Assembly (NCBI GenBank): GCA_032718475.1
Contig: JAUCBJ010008795.1
Location: 124,001-188,000, forward strand
Reading direction: 5' to 3'
DNA: 64,000 bases
From: Nemertoderma westbladi
Taxonomy: Eukaryota > Xenacoelomorpha > Nemertodermatida > Nemertodermatidae
The translations under genes and the position numbers were made by a program. Under the pieces are notes generated by a model, which saw nothing but the letters and a program-made list of their open reading frames with translations, searched no databases and was not told the origin of the DNA. Positions 11,301 to 23,760 of the stretch are shown here, piece after piece (position 1 is the first letter of the stretch; each line of letters starts with the position of its first letter).

Positions 11301-11471
11301 CCTATATATATATATATATTTTATTAGTCGCGTGCACAGTGGCACAGCACCAGACAGGCTGGCATTTAATATAATATAATAATACAATTTCAAATAAAAT
11401 ACGGACATATAAAACGCACATGTTTAAAGTCGACTCGGAATATATATATCTATATGCATCAAACTAATTAA

Positions 11472-11645
11472 TATATACAGACAATCAGGTCACTGCACTC
11501 AGCAGATTAACAACGAGGGCTACAGTATGTGACCAATATACTCATTAAAATTGACCATTTAAAAAAAGAAATAAAAAGATACAGACAATCAGGTCGCTGC
11601 ACTCTGCAGATTAACAAAGGCTATAGGACCAATATACTCACAAAA
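11472..11645. repeat. Duplicated ~70-bp block, 107-bp spacing
   Basis: The block ACAGACAATCAGGTCRCTGC...CCAATATACTCA occurs twice, at about 11474 and 11581, with a few differences. It lies just downstream of the minus-strand LINE and may be part of its 3' region. Confidence 0.75.
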
Positions 11646-11711
11646 TATTTGGAACTTTGAGATTTACCAAATCGTAGTAAAATTACTATACCCCCCCCCC
11701 CCCCCTTAAAG

Positions 11712-14700
11712 TTAAACCAAATTGTAGTATTGTAATATCCGGTCATGCTTTGTTATAAATGGTGCCGATTGCACATAGCACGATTTAACAAAAGTTGTAT
11801 CCATTTGCTCTGAGAAAGTAAGTGCACTGCACTGGAAATGTTTCAAAAGTTCTGATCTATTATACTGCGAGCTAAGCATCGAGTTACGCCTAGGCATGGG
11901 ATATGCATCCATACACTTGGAATAAACAGAGCCCAAGCCAACATAGTTCGCGGACTTAGTATATCCAGCATTCTTTCGAAGACACGCATGAAGTATAGAC
12001 TGAAGTAGAGTGTTGGGACACGATTGTATCCTGTGGATCATATTAGTGCCGGTTTTGAATATTTCTGCTAACAACGAATAACATCCGAGTAAAGAGTAGA
12101 CTACAGCATTGCTCGCATATGACCCGAGAAACAATAGACCCTGGAGGATCTTGCGATAATAAATATATAGTTGCTGAAGCTCGAGTTTGTGAGTGATCCG
12201 ACGAAGAAGTTTGCTGTATAAAGCACCGTAGGAATAGCAACAGTTCTCCATATATAACCGAGCGTATCCACATCCAGCCATCGAATTGTCCAACCATTCT
12301 TGTGGAATCTATCCGAGACACTCGCGATGATTTGGATGGCATTTCTTGCTAGTGTTTACTGGAAAACCCAGAAATGTGATTTGCTCACAAGACGTTATAA
12401 GGGTTCCATTTATATTCATTAGTGATGGTATAGATTGTGAAGAGCAGCCTTGACCGAGACAATACGCCAACTTGGTTTTACTCCCCTCAATCGTGAGACC
12501 TATCTGTGCCAATTGTGTTTCTACGATTTCAACATCTGTAGTTAATTCCCCCACTGTTCTTCTGATCAACAATATATCATCTCCGTAAGCTATAGAACCG
12601 AGCCACAAAAGATCCAGTAGAAACCCCAAACCAGATTCATCCAAGCAATCAAGCACATCTCTTGTGTAAAAAATAAATAATGCGGGAGAAGTCAACGAAC
12701 TTTGTTTAACACCTTTTGTTATTGGTATGCCTTCAACCAGAACCTCATTTCCAAATTTAAGATATGCCACTGTACATGGATTCACATTTTCCTTCAAATT
12801 CCGGAATAAACAGACGAATTCGACATAATCGAAGGCACCAGTCACATCCAACTGACATAGAAACACTGTGTTACCAGACCGACGCTGAGACTCCAAGAAT
12901 TTAACAAAGCACTTATAACCAAATCTGAGCCTATCTTCTTCTGATACGCAAATGAACGTTAGGAATCAAATCTTGTATCGGCAAAAATTCCAGAAGGACA
13001 ATAGATTCAAATATTTTTTCGAACAGACACACTGTGGCTATTTGTCTGAAAGATTTATGATGGTTGATGTCACGTCCCTTTCCCTTATACAGACTTGTGA
13101 ATATTGTTTCACCAAAAAACTCAGGTATATGTCCAGTTCTTAAACATACATTTATAATGTCTGCGAGAATTCTGCAAATAAAGTTAGCGTCCAGGCTAAG
13201 CACATGTTCAATAACAAGGCCCATTGTATCTGGAGATTTGCCGGTGGATATAGCCAAAATTGCTCTCTGTAGTGTCGTAGCAGATACAGTAGGTACCACC
13301 GACTGTCTGTGCAGCTATTCTGCAAGTCCGATTTCAGTTCATTGATGAAAGTGTAGAACTCTTTACCTGGAAAATTTATCTCTTCTAGTGCTGCGGACCT
13401 TATCTTTTCCTGGGCATTTGTTGGTATTTTTCCACTCGTCATTTTATTAGAAGCAATGCTCTGCCAGAATTTGCTCGGATTTGAGGTCATTGTGGCTGCA
13501 ACCTTCCTGACATTGGCTGAAACTAGATTTCTAGCAAGGAAATTTTTGAGGCGCCGAACTGATTTTTTGGACACCTGATACGCTTTACCATAATTGCTAT
13601 CCATACATTGGCCATCACGACACCACAGGTTATATAAATCCTTTGTAGTTTTTGCCATTATATGTAACCTTGAAGATCTAATCCTTATGTTATTTGTCTT
13701 GCGTTTGTGTTTAATGGATGGCAGAATTTTAGAAGCTGACTGACAAATTATCTGTTGGACCGATTTGGCTACTTTATCTACTTCAGTATTTTTCCACCGA
13801 GATGGATGCAAGTTGATGGAGGTCTACAATTCTTTAATCTCATGCTCTACTTTTAGCCGATAGTTTAGTTGATGTTGTGTTGTTACCCGTTTCCAGTCAA
13901 CCCTAATTGGGCTAGGCATAGTTTTTCTGCAAATGTCCAGTTTGAATTTCCTCTTTACATTAAATAATTTCTCACGAACAATCCAACACAAAACAGGAAC
14001 ATGATCCGAGAAATTTCCAGGTTCACATTCTAGGATGGATCCCCACTTAGTAAAACCCATTACCATTTTAGAAGAAATAATATGGTCTATGTATGAAGAC
14101 CCATAGCCCTTAAAAGTGGCAGGTGGCCCAGTGAACATATCGTACGCACGTATCCATCACAAGAAGCTCCATGTTACTCAGTAAATCATGCAGACAACGT
14201 CCATGCGCTGATGGTTTTTGTTTATTCCACCTGGGCCCCTGCAATGATCCAATATCAGAATTGAGATCTCCTAAGATTATCGGCAAAGCGTAGTCCACTG
14301 AATCCAATACATTAGTGAGCCTTCCCAAGAAATTCTCAAATTTCTCTGAGGGTTTGGATGAGTCTGGTGCATAACATGATAACATCATTATCGGTGTTGA
14401 CGTTGAGGTTGACTGATCAGGTGTAGGGTAAGCTAATATTCCTACAATGTCATCGCCGCTAGAGATAGTACTTGTCTTTGAGAAAATCCCTTTGCGATGC
14501 CATAAGCAAACTCCTCCAGCTCCACGAGTACGAGTTGGATTCTTCATCTGTTCACTGATTAAATAATTGCATTCAAAATCATTGTTTAGGCCCGGTAATA
14601 GTAAATTCGCTTCAGTTTCATCCAACCAGTGCTCTTGCTCTGCTAGAACATCCAAATTATTTAACAAATCTACAATATAATCTGAGTTTGAGTTATATCC

Positions 14701-14727
14701 ATGACAGTTTATAGTTCCAAAGCGCAC
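11712..14727 (-). pseudogene. APE-type LINE, endonuclease plus reverse transcriptase, broken
   Basis: A non-LTR retrotransposon on the minus strand, reading from 14727 down. The APE endonuclease comes first: INCHGYNSN, LAEQEHWLDE, GAGGVCLWHRKG, LSCYAPDS, LGDLNSDIG (14727-14110). It continues in another frame as SYIDHIIS and NFSDHVPVL (14138-13824). A linker region at 13811-13300 is followed by RT blocks: FTSLYKGKG (13299-12931), LCQLDVTGAFD, GVKQSSLTSPALF and IAYGDD (12896-12309). A C-terminal part in shifting frames (12342-11712) closes the element. At least four frameshifts separate the pieces, so it is inactive. The clade is uncertain. The YGDD box and the EHWLDE endonuclease block set it apart from the other LINEs in the window. 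Confidence 0.85.
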
Positions 14728-14972
14728 TCATTTGAATTAGTTCCAACGCGCACTGCATTTAAATTAGTGCATTCTGCTGTGATTTAAATTAGTGCACAAT
14801 GACTGCTGGGCGGCGTCACTAAACTCGGTACTGAAATTCTCTGGCCCCACTTGGACCTACTTTGTTCTCACTGGCTAAGGTTAATCCACCATTTCCAATC
14901 CCTTGTGGCCTATGATGACTGGATCGTTGATAGTTTATGAAGTAGCGGCCTGACCACCTAGTTTATGAAATA

Positions 14973-16035
14973 GCTTCTACCCCTACCTTCAGGTACAAGC
15001 AGATACAAGTACCCCACACCTCTACCTTTGAGTAGCAGAGAGGAGTAGCGCCCACCCCTACCTTTGGATAGCAGATAAGAGTAGCGTCCACCGCTACCTT
15101 CGGGTAACAGATAGAAGTACCACACACATCTACCTTTGAGTAGCAGATAGGAGTAGCGCCCACCCCTACCTTTGGATAGCAGATAGGAGTAGCGTCCACA
15201 CCTACCTTCGGGTAGCAGATAGGAGTACCGCACACCTCTACCTTTGAGTAGCAGATAGGAGTAGCGCCCACCCCTACCTTTGCATAGCAGATAGGAATAG
15301 CGCCCACCCCTACCTTCGAGTAGCAGATAGAAGTAGTGCCCACCCCTACCTTCGGGTAGCAGATAGGAGTAGAGCCCACCCCTACCTTCGGGTAGCAGAT
15401 AGGAGTAGCGCAAACCCGTACCTTCTGGTAGCAGATAGGAGTAACGCCCACCCCTACCTTCGGGTAGCAGATATAAGTAGCGCCCACCCCTACCTTCGGG
15501 TAGCAGATAGGAGTAGCGTACACCCCTACCTTCGGGGATCAGATATGAGTAGCGCCCACCCCTACCTTCGGGTAGCAGATAGGAGTAGCACCCACCCCTA
15601 CCTTCGGGTAGCAGATAGGCGTAGTGCCCACCCCTACCTTTGGGTAGCAGATAGGAGTAGCGTACACCCCTACCTTCGCCAAGCAGATAGGAGTAGTGCC
15701 CACCCCTACCTTCGGGTAGCAGATAGGAGTAGCACCCGCCCATACCTTCGGGTAGCAGATAGGAGTAGCGCCCACCCCTACCTTCGGGTAGCAGATAGAA
15801 GTAGTGCCCATCCCTACCATCGGGTAACAGATAGGAGTAGCGCCCACCCCTACCTTCGGGTAGCAGATAGGAGTCGCGCCCACCCCTACCTTCAGGTAGC
15901 AGATAGTAGTGCCCACCCCTACCTTCGGGTAGCAGATAGGAGTAGCGCCCACCCCTACCTTCAGGTAGCAGATAGCAGTAGCGCCCACTCCTACCTTCGG
16001 GTAGCAGATAGGAGTAGCGTCCACCCCTACCTTCG
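14973..16035. repeat. 36-bp minisatellite array
   Basis: About 30 copies of a 36-bp unit (GGAGTAGCGCCCACCCCTACCTTCGGGTAGCAGATA, given here only as the consensus parts GGAGTAGCGCCCACCCC and TACCTTCGGGTAGCAGATA). Copies differ by a few substitutions. Since 36 is a multiple of three and the unit lacks stops in several frames, long spurious frames appear on both strands. Confidence 0.95.
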
Positions 16036-17505
16036 GGTCACCTCCAGCTTCGGCCGACTGTTTGCTTTGACCTTCAGGTCGCCTCCGGCTTCGGCCGACT
16101 GTTTGCTTTGACCTTCGGGTCGCCTCCGGCTTTGGCTGACTGTTTGCTTTGATCTTCGGGTCGCCTCCGGCTTTGGCAGACTGTTTGCTTTTACCTTCGG
16201 GTAGCCTCCGGCTTCGGCCAACTGTTTGCTTTGACCTTCGGGTAGCCTCTGGCTTCGGCCGACTGTTTGCTTTGACCTTTGGGTCGCCTCTGGTTTCGGC
16301 CGACTGTTTGCTTTGACCTTCGGGTAGCCTCTGGCTTCGGCCAACTGTTTGCTTTGACCTTCGGGACGCCTCCGGCTTTGGCCGACTGTTTGATTTGACC
16401 TTTGGGTCGCCTCCGGCTTTGGCAGACTGTTTGCTTTGACCTTCGGGTCGCATCCGGCTTCGGGCAACTTTTTGCTTTGACCTTCGGGTCGCCTCCGGCT
16501 TTGGCCGACTGTTTGCTTTGACCTTTGGGTCGCCTCTGGTTTCGGCCGACTGTTTGCTTTGACCTTCGGGTAGCCTCTGGCTTCGGCCAACTGTTTGCTT
16601 TGACCTTCGGGACGCCTCCGGCTTTGGCCGACTGTTTGATTTGACCTTTGGGTCGCCTCCGGCTTTGGCAGACTGTTTGCTTTGACCTTCGGGTCGCATC
16701 CGGCTTCGGCCAACTGTTTGCTTTGACCTTCGGGTCGCCTCCGGCTTCGGCTGACTGTTTGCTATGACCTTTGGGTCGCCTCTGGCTTTGGCCGAGCTTT
16801 GACCTTCGGGTCACCTCTGGCTTCAGCCGACTGTTTGCTTTGACCTTCGGGTAGCCTCCGGCTTTGGCTGACTGTTTGCTTTGACCTTCGGGTCGCCTCC
16901 GGTTTCGGCCGACAGTTTGCTTTGACCTTCAGGTATCCTCCGGCTTCGGCCGACTGTTTGGTTTGACCTTCGGGTAGCCTCCGGCATCGGCCGACTGTTT
17001 GCTTTGACCTTCGGGTCGCCTCCGGTTTCGGCCGACTGTTTGCTTTGACCTTCAGGTCACCTCCGGCTTCGGCCGACTGTTTGCTTTGATCTTCGGGTCG
17101 CCTCCGGCTTTGGCAGACTGTTTGCTTTGACCTTCAGGTATCCTCCGGCTTCGGCCAACTGTTTGCTTTGACCTTCGGGTAGCCTCTGGCTTCGGCCGAC
17201 TGTTTGCTTTGACCTTTGGGTCGCCTCTGGTTTCGGCCAACTGTTTGCTTTGACCATCGGGTAGCCTCTGGCTTCGGCCAACTGTTTGCTTTGACCTTCG
17301 GGACGCCTCCGGCTTTGGCCGACTGTTTGATTTGACCTTTGGGTCGCCTCCGGCTTTGGCAGACTGTTTGCTTTGACCTTTGGGTCGCATCCGGCTTCGG
17401 CCAACTGTTTGCTTTGACCTTCGGGTCGCCTCCAGCATCGGCCGACTGTTTGCTTTGACATTCGGGTTGCCTCCGGCTTCAGCCGACTGTTTGCTTTGAT
17501 GCATT
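16036..17505. repeat. 41-bp minisatellite array with 246-bp higher-order unit
   Basis: About 36 copies of a 41-bp unit containing CCTCCGGCTTCGGCCGACTG and TTTGCTTTGACCTTCGGGT. Some blocks repeat at 246 bp (6 units), for example ACCTTTGGGTCGCCTCTGG at 16275 and 16521. The apparent proteins (KQTVGRSRRRPEGQS type) are artefacts of a stop-free unit. Confidence 0.95.
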
Positions 17506-17789
17506 CAGGTATATAACAAATGAGAAGATGAAATCTTAAATTTGAAATGTGAAAATAAATAATATAAATAAAATTTAATTTAATGGTACCTATAATTTAT
17601 TTAATATTACATTAAAGAGTAAAATTTAGAACATTGCACAATAAATAATGTATAGATATATGTATATGTATAAAACACAATCAATTTGAATATTTGCATA
17701 TTGACAGAGAAACATAAGAAAAATCAATTGGATTATAGAGTGGAAAATTTAAATTTAGATTATTCAATTGCGAGTATTAATAAGTTGTT
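17506..17789. other. AT-rich spacer
   Basis: No gene is seen. It separates the 41-bp array from the 3' end of the RLE retrotransposon. Confidence 0.5.
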
Positions 17790-17834
17790 TTTCCTGACGC
17801 GGTGCGGTGCCAGGCACTTGTGTTACAGTCACCA

Positions 17835-20800
17835 TCACCCATCAACCCCATCAAACAGTCCGATGTAGTGGAAGGGTGTGTCCACGGTTCCCACCACCGA
17901 CGCCGCGTTTCCCATGAGAATTGCCACCGCCAAGCGTTGCAGCAAAAACTGGTGCGACCGTTGATCATGGGTCCGAGCATGAAGACGCGCCCCGACTTCC
18001 TGGAGGAAGCTGGCAGTCTCGGGTCCGGGTCGACCAAAGGTCTCAAAGGCCACGGGACTGAAGTAGCAGCGACCACGCTCTACCAACTCGCTATACTTCC
18101 TAATCTTCACCCGCTCAGCCTCCTCAGCAGCACGGCCACCAGCGATGAGGGTCTGCTGGAGATGACTCGGGGCGAGGGGATCCGTTACGGTTGCGTCCCA
18201 GGCCAATGAGCGGCCGCGGTTCCAAGGCATCACTGTAACCCCGTCAACCCTCTTACCATCGCTCCGACAGAGACCTGGGGGCTCAAGGATGGGGGACACC
18301 CCGCAGCTGACCAGCGCCCGCCTTACTATATCGTTCAACATAGCATGGCGGGGATGCCGGCCAGCGCTCCTCTGGCAGCAGATACCATGGAGACCATCAG
18401 CAGCTACCAGGCTACCACAGCGACAGGTATGCGGCTCGACTACATTACTTCCCAGCCGCATGGCAACGGCGATGCGGAACTGGCTGTCATCCAGCTTCAG
18501 TCCCAACGACGAGATGGGTAGAGCACTGAGCCAGCATCCGGCAACTGGGTGGTCCAGGGAATTTAACCTAGCAAGGTCGACTGGGGATGCAACTAGACGC
18601 AGCGCTGCGAGGTTAGCCGAGTGGACTGGGGCCACCCACGCACTCTGAGCAGTCGTAGAGGGTAGAGTAGCATCCGAAGGGAGGGAGGATATCCAGAACT
18701 CCCGGGCCAACTCGTTGGTTGGGCTCACCACCCCCACTGAGTGGAGCAGGCGGTCGGACAGAGAAGAACAGGCAGCCGCGGAAGCCAGGAAGGCGGATGG
18801 TGCGAGCTGCACTGCCGAACTCAGTCCGAGACCGCCCACCCGTGCGGGGAGGCAGGCCTGGTCCCAGGCTGGGTCGCTGATATTAGTGTTAGCGACTTCC
18901 TGCAGGGTACTTCGGAGGATATCGTCGTAGTTCTTAAGTGCTTCAGGGAATAGGAAGCACGGCGCTGTCCGGAGGAAATAGGTTAGCCGAGGTATGGCAA
19001 ATTAATTCTTTAGGAGGAAGAAGCCGTGGTGGGCATCTAGTAGAGGTATGCGGCAGGCTAGGGTCGAGAGGTCCCCTATCTTTGATGCGAGGCAGGATGC
19101 TATAGCGGCATCACCAATGGGGGCACCCAGCATTGACAGCTGTTCAAGGGGTGGGTACTTGATACCAGGGCAGACTGAGTTGAACTCCAACTGGATACGG
19201 GCGCGAGATTCCTCTGTCTCCGGCCCTAGGAAGAAAAGTTCACTCTTCCCAGGGTTTATCCTCAACCCGCACTTCCCCCCCTCAACAATCACTTCCCGCA
19301 GGTCCTGCAGAACCACATGGTAGTCATCCGCCAAGTTACCGTCATCAAGGTACCAGACATTAAAGCTGGACCGCCTAGCCTGGACGACGGGGTTTACGGT
19401 ATCACCGAAGAGGGGCGGTCCATCCGAGTCCCCCTGCTGCACTCCCTCGTCCGAGAGGAGAGTCTGGGATCCGTGGAGGAGGAAGGATGCCTCCCCGTAG
19501 GCCGCTAGAGTGTAGTTATACACGGAGGGGTGCTGGTCATGGACGGTCTCCAACATGGTATCCCGGCGGATAGAATTAAAAGCGTTGCTGAAATCTATTT
19601 TCAGCAACACTGTCCCAGCCGGGTTCTCCCTCTCCGTCAACGCTCTCACAGCATGTGCTGCGGCTTCCGCTCCCAGTTTACAACCAATACCTACTTGCAC
19701 CGACCCATAAGAATGGGTGCGATCCTCCCCCACCAGGCGCCCGGCAAACTTTGAACAGAGTCTCCGTAGAGCAACTCCAACAGCGATAGGCCTGATGCCT
19801 CCTCCAGTCTTTGTGAACGCGAAGAGGTTCGCCCCGAAGAAGAGGGGACGGATGGCAACCGGCACATCCCCCGCAATAGTGACGTCCACGAAATGAGAGA
19901 GGGTGGAAAGCAGTCGCTCAGCAGCCCCGCCGTTAGTTGGGCTGACAAGATCTTTAAAGATTTGGGGACGCACACCATCCGGTCCTCCTGCACTACCGCA
20001 AGGGAAGGACGAAATCAACTTCCGCAGCACCGCGGGGGAGCATGGCTTCGCGGATGAGTTTACTGGCGGTGGGGGGTCTCTCCGGTCGACGGGCCTGATC
20101 GGGTGTTTATCCCGCAACATAGACAAAGTGTCTGGGGTGTCTGGCGCTATGGTGTCCCTGCAGGAAGCCAACCGGATGGCCCCCTTGACGTCACCATCCT
20201 CTATCTTCTCAACAACGGCATTCGCAAGGCGCGTTGCCTCGACCTGGGCCTGCCTTCTGCGACCCTGCGGCTCCGGCCGCGGTGGACTGAACCCCACGCG
20301 AATGTAAACCCGGAAATCCGAAATCAGCTGGTTGACCTTGGAGGCCAAGGAACGATGATGTTTCTTCCCACCGCGGCTGGGCGCTGGTAGGCAGCAGTGC
20401 CCAACCAAGAGAAGACATGTCCAGTTGTGAACATTCGTAGGGTCAACCGTGATTGCAGAGAACAGATCCGACAGTAGATCCGCTAAATTGGCCCGCGACG
20501 CCTTTGGGACGTGCCGTAGTTGCCGGGTTCTCCAGCCCTTCAGCAGCGCGAGGACTTCCCACTCCGTGGTAGCGTCACTAACAGTGCTGCGTGGTAACCC
20601 CCCACTAGATCCGAGGACTGTGGGGGCCGCCCCTGGGGGACCATCTGAACCGGAACACCTCTGGGAGTGTTTCCCATGGACATGAAGAGTACCATTGAAC
20701 TTTATCGAGATCATCTTTCCACAAACAGGGCATACTCCTCCTGGGGGACGTGGTCGATCACTGGCGGACTCGGCAGTAAAGGGTGCATCTCCGGAACAGG

Positions 20801-21450
20801 GATGCTGTATTGGAACTGAGGGGTCGGGGAATGGCTCATTGGGCCCTTGAAGATCCGAGGCCCAGTGGCGGATGCCCGTAAGATTTGCATTGGAGACAAC
20901 GGGACCCAATAGGTCAGTGACCATGAGCCCACTGGACAGGGACACCCCACCACAGTCCCCCAGGCAGGGGGACACTAGATTAGGGGACTCACGACCAGGT
21001 GACTGGGACACCCGACCTGGGGACACCATAGACACCCGACCTGGGGACCGGGACACCCGACATGGGGACGCCCGACTTGGGAACACCCGATCTGGGGACA
21101 CCCGACTAGGCGGCACCCGACTTGGGGACACCCGACAAGGGGACACCCAGCGTTGGTACAACCGATTTGGGGACACTCGCATACGACTGGGGGAATCCCC
21201 ACTAAGCAGCTCGCGACCATAGGACACACGACCCGAGTCCTCCCACCTTAAATGACATGGGGACATGCGACCAGGGGACCAGGACACCCGACCTGGGGAC
21301 ACCCGAAATACCCGACCTGGGGACCGGGATGCCCAACCTGGGGATACCCGACTAGGGGACACCCGACCTGGGGACCTGGACACGAGACCGGGCCACACGA
21401 TCAGAGGACCTGGGCACGCAGCCTGGGGACATCCGGCCTGGGGACTGGGC
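17835..21450 (-). pseudogene. RLE retrotransposon zinc finger, reverse transcriptase and endonuclease
   Basis: Continues the preceding N-terminal region after a frameshift. A zinc finger (CPVCGK, then HVHGKHSQRC, near 20690-20740) precedes a conserved linker (TVDPTNVHNWTCLLL). The RT core runs from about 20000 to 19200: GGPDGVRPQIFKDL, GGIRPIAVGVALRRL, LLKIDFSNAFNSI (motif A), GVQQGDSDGPPLFG, WYLDDGN (motif C) and INPGKSEL. A TAA at 19002-19004 interrupts the frame; the same frame resumes at once and runs to the stop at 17835. The C-terminal part has a CCHC motif (CRCG, H, CC near 18420-18360) and then an RLE-like core, DGVTVMPW followed by SLAWDATVTD, consistent with PD-(D/E)xK spacing. It is nearly intact apart from the one nonsense codon and the upstream frameshift. 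Confidence 0.82.
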
Positions 21451-23355
21451 GGCCCGACCTGGGGACACTCGACCAGGGGACACTCTACCTGGGGACATTC
21501 GACCTGGGGACACCCGACTTGGGGACACCCGACTTGGGGACACTCGGCCTGGGGACACCCGACCTGGGGACACCCGACAAGGGTAAAACCCACTAGGGGA
21601 CACCCAACTTGAGGACACCCGACTTGGGGACACTCTGCCTGGGGACACTCGACCGGGGGACACCCGACATGGGGACACTCGACCTGGGGACACTCCACCA
21701 TGGGACGCTCGACATGGGGACACTCGACCTAGGGACACTCGACCAGGGGACACTCGACCTGGGGACACCCGACCAGGGTACAACCCACTAGGGGACACCC
21801 GACTAGGGGCCATCCGACTTGGGGACACCCGAGTAAGGGCCTCCGGACCATGGGACACTCGACCTGGGGACACTCGACCAGGGGACTCTCGACCTGGGGA
21901 CACCCGACAAGGGTACAACCCACTAGGGGACACGCAACTTGGGGACACCCGACTTGGGGACACTCGGCCTGGGGACACTCGACCGGGGGACACACGACTT
22001 GGGGACACCCGACTTGGGGACACCCGACTTGGGGACACTCGGCCTGGGAACACTCGACCAGGGGACACTCGACCTGGGGACACCCGACAAGGGTACAACC
22101 CACTAGGGGACACCCGGCTTGGGGACACCCGACTTGGGGACACTCGGCCTGGGGACACTCGACCGGGGGACACCCGACCTGGGGACACTCGACCGGGGGA
22201 CACCCGACCTGGGGACACCCGACAAGGGTACAACCCACTGGGGGACACCCGACTTGGGGACACTCGGCCTGGGGACACTCGACCGGGGAACACCCGACTT
22301 GGGAACACCCGACTTGGGGACACTCGACCTGGGGACACTCGACCAGGGGACACTCGACTTGGGGACACTCGGCCTGGGGACACTCGACCGGGGGACACAC
22401 GACTTGGGGACACCCGACTTGGGGACACCCGACTTGGGGACACTCGGCCTGGGGACACTCGACCAGGGGACACTCGACCTGGGGACACCCGACAAAGGTA
22501 CAACCCACTAGGGGACACCCGGCTTGGGGACACCCGACTTGGGGACACTCGGCCTGGGGACACTCGACCGGGGGACACCCGACCTGGGGACACCCGACAA
22601 GGGTACAACCCACTGGGGGACACCCGACTTGGGGACACCCGACTTGGGGACACTTGGCCTGGGGACACTCGACCGGGGGACACCCGACTTGGGGACACTC
22701 GACCTGGGGACACTCGACCAGGGGACACTCGACTTGGGGACACTCGGCCTGGGGACACTCGACCTGGGGACCCTCGACCTGGGGACACTCGACCAGGAGA
22801 CACCCGACTAGGGGACATACGGCTTGAGGACACCCGACATGGGGACAGGGACACCCGACTAGGGGACATCCGACTTGGGGACACTCGACCTGGGGACACT
22901 CGACCTGGGGACACTCGACCAGGGGACACTCGACCAGGGGACACCCGACTTGGGGACACTCGACCAGGGGACACTCGACTTGGGGACACCCGACTAGGGG
23001 ACGTCCGACTTGGGGACACCCAACTTGGGGGTACCCGACTTGGGGACATTCGACGAGGGGACACTCGACCAGGGGACACTCGTCCTGGGGACACCCCACC
23101 AGGGGACATCCGACTTGGGGACCCCCGACCAGGGAACACCCGACTTGGGGACACCCGCCTAGGGGACACTCGACCAGGGGACACTCGACCAGGGGACAAA
23201 CGACATGGGGACACCCGACTAGGGAACACCCGACTTGGGGACACCCGACTAGGGGACACCCGACTAGGGGACACCCGACTTGGGGAGACCCGGCTAGGGG
23301 ACATCCGACTTTGGGACACCCGACTAGGGGACACCCGACTAGGGGACACCAAACT
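20990..23355. repeat. 15-bp minisatellite inside the retrotransposon ORF
   Basis: About 150 copies of a 15-bp unit close to GGGGACACCCGACTT, with CCGACCT, CTCGACC and CCACTAG variants and a recurring GGTACAACCCACT variant. The unit is a multiple of three, so all frames stay open. The SPxRV frame on the minus strand is the one joined to recognisable domains. Confidence 0.95.
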
Positions 23356-23760
23356 AGGGGGAATCCGACCAGCGAACAGGGACAAACGAGATGGAGAAAC
23401 AGTAGCGGGGCCAGGATTACAATACGAAGACGTTAGAGTGCGATCCAAATCGGAGTCATCGAAGCCCGGTGATAAAGTTACATCCATCACGTCGTCGAGT
23501 TCATCCAGAGTTGAATTCACGCGCCCCTGCTCACCAACGACGGTCGTCTTCCACCTGGGTGAGTGCACGAGCAAGTAGTCCACGACGCCGTAACCCGAAG
23601 TTCGCCCGTCCCCCAGAGCTGGGGTACTCGGAGACGGCCCATTAACGCATGCATGTAGCGTGGACGGGATGCAGGAGGAACAGGATCTTTTCGCTTTGGA
23701 GCACTTGCACCCGCGGCAAGACCCGCTGCGGCAAGTGCAGCAGCGCTGGGAAGGACCCAT
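21352..23760 (-). pseudogene. RLE retrotransposon N-terminal region: CxC cluster and SPxR repeats
   Basis: Starts at a true ATG (23758-23760). The first 40 residues hold a dense cysteine cluster (QRCCTCRSGSCRGCKCSK, then SCSSC and HAC). Clusters of this kind, ending in a C-x2-C-x-PS block, also occur at the N-terminus of related elements of marine invertebrates, as far as I recall. After a linker of about 100 residues come well over 100 tandem pentapeptides SP-S/G-RV, broken by a recurring variant SGLYPCRV. The pentapeptide contains S-P-x-R, the class of motif that binds the DNA minor groove in some H1 and sperm histones; a nucleic-acid-binding role is my inference. The frame ends at a stop at 21352, but the SPGRV frame continues one frame over in the next ORF, so a single indel near 21385-21420 separates them. 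Confidence 0.75.

Noticed and set aside
14958-17504. Long frames on both strands in the 36-bp and 41-bp arrays
   Set aside because: Repeat artefacts; overlapping frames on both strands are equally open and none joins a recognisable domain.
18289-20390. Several plus-strand frames opposite the RLE retrotransposon
   Set aside because: Shadows of the minus-strand RT and endonuclease frame in GC-rich sequence.
21729-23099. Frames reading CPQVECPLVECPQ (minus) and GTPDLGTLDLGT or GHPTWGHST (plus) in the 15-bp array
   Set aside because: Out-of-frame readings of the same minisatellite. Only the SPxRV frame continues into conserved retrotransposon domains.
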